A stretch of 64,000 nucleotides of DNA from Deltaproteobacteria bacterium. Its GTDB lineage: Bacteria > Myxococcota_A > Polyangia > HGW-17 > JAJRWW01. A program made the position numbers and the translations under genes. The stretch is taken from contig JAOZUO010000001.1 in NCBI GenBank assembly GCA_029938605.1, positions 21,905 through 85,904 on the forward strand, given 5' to 3'. How positions within the stretch are numbered: position 1 is the stretch's first letter; each line of letters opens with the position of its first letter. The notes beneath the pieces are model-generated. The model had not been told where the DNA came from. It saw only the letters and a program-made list of their open reading frames with translations, and made no database searches. Below are positions 60,571-64,000 of this stretch, piece by piece.

Positions 60571-61140
60571 TCAGGTGGGCTCGGGGAGGTCCTTGTCCCA
60601 GGGGACGTCGCCGTCGCCCAGGGTTGCGTTGGCGTACCGGGCGGCGGCGAAGAGTACATCCGAGGCGCGGTTGATGAACATCAGGACCTGGGGGTCCACC
60701 TCCTCGGCGCCACCCAGGGCCATGAGCCGCCGCTCGGCCCGCCGACAGACCGTGCGGGCCACGTGGAGTCGCCCCGCCTCCTCGGTGCCGCCGGGCAGCA
60801 CGAAGCACTTCATGGGTCCGCTTCGCTGCTCGAAGCGATCGATGCACGCCTCGAGGTAGGCCACATCCTCGGCCGAGATCTTCGTGGGCACCACACCGTC
60901 GGCGCCGGGGGGCACCGCCACATTGGAGGAGCAGTTGTACAGTCGGTGCTGCAAAAACGTGAGCGGCGAGCACAACACCGGATCCGCCACTCCCGCCAGG
61001 GCGCGCCCCACCCAGGAGTTGGCCTCGTCGATGGTGCCGTAGGCCTCCACCCGCAAGGAGTCCTTCGCCACCCGGCTACCGTCCACCAGGGACGTGGTCC
61101 CCTTGTCACCCGTACGGGTGTAAATCGTCGATTTGCTCAT
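60571..61140 (-). CDS. PduO-type cob(I)yrinic acid a,c-diamide adenosyltransferase
   Basis: IYTRTGDKGTTSLVDGSRVAKDSLRVEAYGTIDEANSWVG; FVLPGGTEEAGRLHVARTVCRRAERR. Confidence 0.95.
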   Translation of the reverse strand: MSKSTIYTRTGDKGTTSLVDGSRVAKDSLRVEAYGTIDEANSWVGRALAGVADPVLCSPLTFLQHRLYNCSSNVAVPPGADGVVPTKISAEDVAYLEACIDRFEQRSGPMKCFVLPGGTEEAGRLHVARTVCRRAERRLMALGGAEEVDPQVLMFINRASDVLFAAARYANATLGDGDVPWDKDLPEPT

Positions 61141-61306
61141 AGGCTACGGGAATACCATAGATCGTCCGGCCCACGCCTCACTCAAATCCGGGCCTGTCAG
61201 GCGCACAAATCCGGGCCTTGACCCCCCCAGAGACCACAGCCGATACTCTCCATCGACGTCCCCATTGTGGCATTGGCGTTTCTTCCACGCAAAAAGGAAC
61301 AGACAA

Positions 61307-62590
61307 GTGAACCGCAACTTCTCCCTGAGCCTATCCATTCTGCTGGTGACCTGTTTGGGGTCGGCTTCCTGCGACAGGTCCCAGCCAGGTTCCAACAATG
61401 ACAACACTGACGCCGGTCCCGACACAGGCGCCGATGCGGCCGGTGACGCGGTGGCTGACGCGGTGGCTGACGCGGCCGGTGACGCGATCGCTGATGCAGA
61501 CACAGACGCCGACGCCCAGAGCCCCTGCTATCCCTCTGAAGAGACCTGGACGGGTGAAACCCCCCAGGCCACCATCGACGCGCCCCTGATTCTGAACACG
61601 ATCGTCGACCCGGTGTTTGGCAATGAGGTGACGAGAATCACCCAGGACGGTCTCTATCATCACTATTCGAAAACGCAGCCCTGGAACAGTAACTCCACCT
61701 ACGTGGCGACGGCCAATGGTGGGTATTTCATCCTCGATGCCACCACCTGGGCGGTGCTGGGCAACAGTCACGTCCCTGACGGCGAGAAGAGATGGTCCAC
61801 CCTCGATCCCGACAAGATGTTCCACCTCGTCTCCACCCAACTACTGTCCTACAGCGTAAGTAACGACCAAAGCACCTTGATCCGCGACTTCTCCGCCAGT
61901 GGCTGCACCACACTTCGCCTCGGCCCCTGGGAGGGAAACCTGTCCATCGATGACAACCGCGTGGCCTTCGCCTGCCAGGTCGGAAGCGACCTTCATTTCC
62001 TCCTCTACGACATCGGCGCGGACACCATCATGGCCAGCCGGGTCTTTTCCGGTTCCTGGGGAGATGACTATCTGGACTGGGTCTCGGTCTCCCAGTCGGG
62101 AAACTATGTTGTGGCCAATTGGCGCGACTCCGCTACCGTCCGCTCCTACGACACGTCCCTGAACCAACTTCATGTCCTGAGTGAGGGTTCCGAGCATGGA
62201 GACCTCTGCTATGACACCGCGGGAAACGAAGTCTACGTGCAGGTGATCTGCGGTGGACATCCGGACAGAGGCGACGCGGGGATCATGGCGTATCGTCTGG
62301 ACACAGGTGAAAAGACGGTGATCTTGCCGCCCGATGACTTTACCTGCACGGGCCACATCTCCTGTCGCAACTTTCACAGACCCGGGTGGGCCTATGTTTC
62401 CTCCACCACACACCACGAGGTGTTCGCGGTGAAGCTCGATGGAAGTCACACGGTCGAGCACGTGGCTCACATGCACAACACGGACAACTCACCCCGGGCG
62501 GCGCCGAGTCCAGACGGTTGTATGGTCATGTGGGCCAGTGACTGGGCAGGGCCGATCGCAGCCTATGTGGCGAGCCACCCAAGCGACTGA
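61307..62590 (+). CDS. beta-propeller-like lipoprotein (GTG start)
   Basis: V/MNRNFSLSLSILLVTCLGSASCDRS lipobox; DAVADAVADAAGDAIADADTDADA linker; oligogalacturonide-lyase-like propeller repeats. Confidence 0.65.
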   Translation: MNRNFSLSLSILLVTCLGSASCDRSQPGSNNDNTDAGPDTGADAAGDAVADAVADAAGDAIADADTDADAQSPCYPSEETWTGETPQATIDAPLILNTIVDPVFGNEVTRITQDGLYHHYSKTQPWNSNSTYVATANGGYFILDATTWAVLGNSHVPDGEKRWSTLDPDKMFHLVSTQLLSYSVSNDQSTLIRDFSASGCTTLRLGPWEGNLSIDDNRVAFACQVGSDLHFLLYDIGADTIMASRVFSGSWGDDYLDWVSVSQSGNYVVANWRDSATVRSYDTSLNQLHVLSEGSEHGDLCYDTAGNEVYVQVICGGHPDRGDAGIMAYRLDTGEKTVILPPDDFTCTGHISCRNFHRPGWAYVSSTTHHEVFAVKLDGSHTVEHVAHMHNTDNSPRAAPSPDGCMVMWASDWAGPIAAYVASHPSD

Positions 62591-62882
62591 CGCGTAAGGC
62601 CCCGGTCAGCAATATATTGGTCAGATCGGGGAGCCCCTCGAATTCTTGAGGGTCCTGGGACACCGTTGTCGCAGCCCACGATGCCAAACCGCCCCCCGGA
62701 GACTGCCCCGATCGCTGTCGGGCGACCCCGCCCACTGCCAGAAACATCTCGTCCACCGGCCCGATATCTCAGAGGATCCGCTGACGGATTCAGATCCGGG
62801 TCACCGAGGCTGGCACGACAAATGCAATCGCGGTCTGGCATCGCGGTTAGAAAAACTGGATTTCGTTGCTACGAGGTACACC

Positions 62883-64000
62883 ATGAAACGAACGAGCCTG
62901 ACTGTGTGGTCGCTCGCCCTGTCGGCGGCATTCTTGCTAACCCTGGCCTGCGGAGGCGACAACCCCACACCGACTGGAGTGTCCAAGCTGGACCTACACC
63001 AGGCCCAGACCGGCGGGGTGGATATCTGCGCCACCTACGAGCTGGGAAGCGATTGCGATCCCTGCGCTGAGCTGGGCTTCTACGAAGATGGCCTGTGCGA
63101 CGCCGACCTGATTCAGCACGGCATCTGTCCGGGTCCGGATCCCGACTGTGCCGGCGGTGGCTGCGTCCAGAACGCCGACTGCGACCTGGGCGCGCTGTGC
63201 GTGGTGGCCTGTGTCCCGGGCGGAGACTGCTCCGGGACCTGCGTGCAGGTAGAAGTGGGCTGCATCTCCGACGCGGACTGCGGCAGCGGTATGCGGTGCC
63301 AGGTGTCGGCGGATCTGGCGGTGGGGACCTGCGTCGCGGACGTGACCGGCTGCGCGGCGGACAGCGAGTGCGCTGCCGGCGAGCGGTGTGAGATCTACTG
63401 TGGCAACGGCTGGTGCGACGGCGTCTGCCTGCCGGAGATCCCCGGGTGCGCCGCCAACGAGGACTGCGCCGCCGGCGAACAGTGCCAGGTGTACTGCGGC
63501 AACGGCTGGTGCGAGGGGGTCTGCGTCCAGAGCCAGGCCGGGTGCCAGTCCGACGGAGACTGCCTCGAGGGCCAACACTGCGTGGTGACCCCCGACGAGG
63601 GCGTGGGGGTCTGCGTGGACGACTACTACGAGTGCGACGTGGACGAGGACTGCGGCGAAGGGTTCCACTGCGAAATCTACTGCGGCAACGGCTGGTGCCA
63701 GGGAGTCTGCCAAATAGACGACCCGGGCTGCTCCGCCGACAGCGACTGCGCCCCCACCGAGCAGTGCCGGGTGTACTGCGGCAACGGCTTCTGCCAGGGC
63801 GACTGCGTCACCACCGACGGCGGCTGCCAGGGCGACGAGGAATGCGCCGCCGACGAGCACTGCTTGGTGTACTACGACTACGATGGCCTCACAGGTCACT
63901 GCATGGCCGAAGCCGAATGCGACGTAGACGCGGACTGCGACAGCTACGAGGTCTGCGAGGTCCACTGCGCAGACGGCTGGTGCGCCGGCATCTGCGCCGC
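62883..64000 (+). CDS. Cys-rich repeat lipoprotein, truncated by the right edge
   Basis: MKRTSLTVWSLALSAAFLLTLACGGDNPTPTG, then repeated CAAGEQCQVYCGNGWCEGVC units; open to window end. Confidence 0.85.
   Translation, partial: MKRTSLTVWSLALSAAFLLTLACGGDNPTPTGVSKLDLHQAQTGGVDICATYELGSDCDPCAELGFYEDGLCDADLIQHGICPGPDPDCAGGGCVQNADCDLGALCVVACVPGGDCSGTCVQVEVGCISDADCGSGMRCQVSADLAVGTCVADVTGCAADSECAAGERCEIYCGNGWCDGVCLPEIPGCAANEDCAAGEQCQVYCGNGWCEGVCVQSQAGCQSDGDCLEGQHCVVTPDEGVGVCVDDYYECDVDEDCGEGFHCEIYCGNGWCQGVCQIDDPGCSADSDCAPTEQCRVYCGNGFCQGDCVTTDGGCQGDEECAADEHCLVYYDYDGLTGHCMAEAECDVDADCDSYEVCEVHCADGWCAGICA

Overview
64-kb high-GC window that looks like a Myxococcota-type (deltaproteobacterial) chromosome, judging from a MYXO-CTERM-like tail, DUF4215-type Cys-rich repeats and many Cys/Asp/Gly-rich lipoproteins. 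I see no rRNA, tRNA or CRISPR. Recognisable housekeeping genes are rpsA (truncated at the left edge), cmk, ftcD plus a cyclodeaminase, mutS, a PduO-type cobalamin adenosyltransferase, a PlsC-type acyltransferase and a MoxR/DUF58/DUF4350 cluster. The rest is mostly surface lipoproteins, a zinc-ribbon Ser/Thr kinase next to a zinc-ribbon FHA protein, two acyl-CoA dehydrogenases, and a steroid-5-alpha-reductase-like plus NAD-epimerase pair. The most interesting locus is 5823-7070: a ~1.2-kb insert bounded by perfect 32-bp direct repeats at the tail-to-tail junction of two genes. It carries a three-unit array (47-bp imperfect palindromes TGTTTCA...TGAAACA, exact 62-bp period) and one ORF resembling a RAYT/Y1 HUH transposase (THAH motif, TYVFNQ..HHGL region) with a C-terminal HTH-like tail. 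A second three-unit array of the same family, same 62-bp period, opposite orientation, lies at 13556-13726. Other notable signals: short tandem repeats that repeat the stop codon at several genes; a 221-bp duplicated FHA-gene 3' end flanking a PQQ-like gene; a 46-bp repeat array before a DUF234-type ATPase; an in-frame TGA inside a Gly-rich lipoprotein; and a very basic 5-aa-repeat lipoprotein. All assignments are by eye from sequence motifs; no database searches were run.
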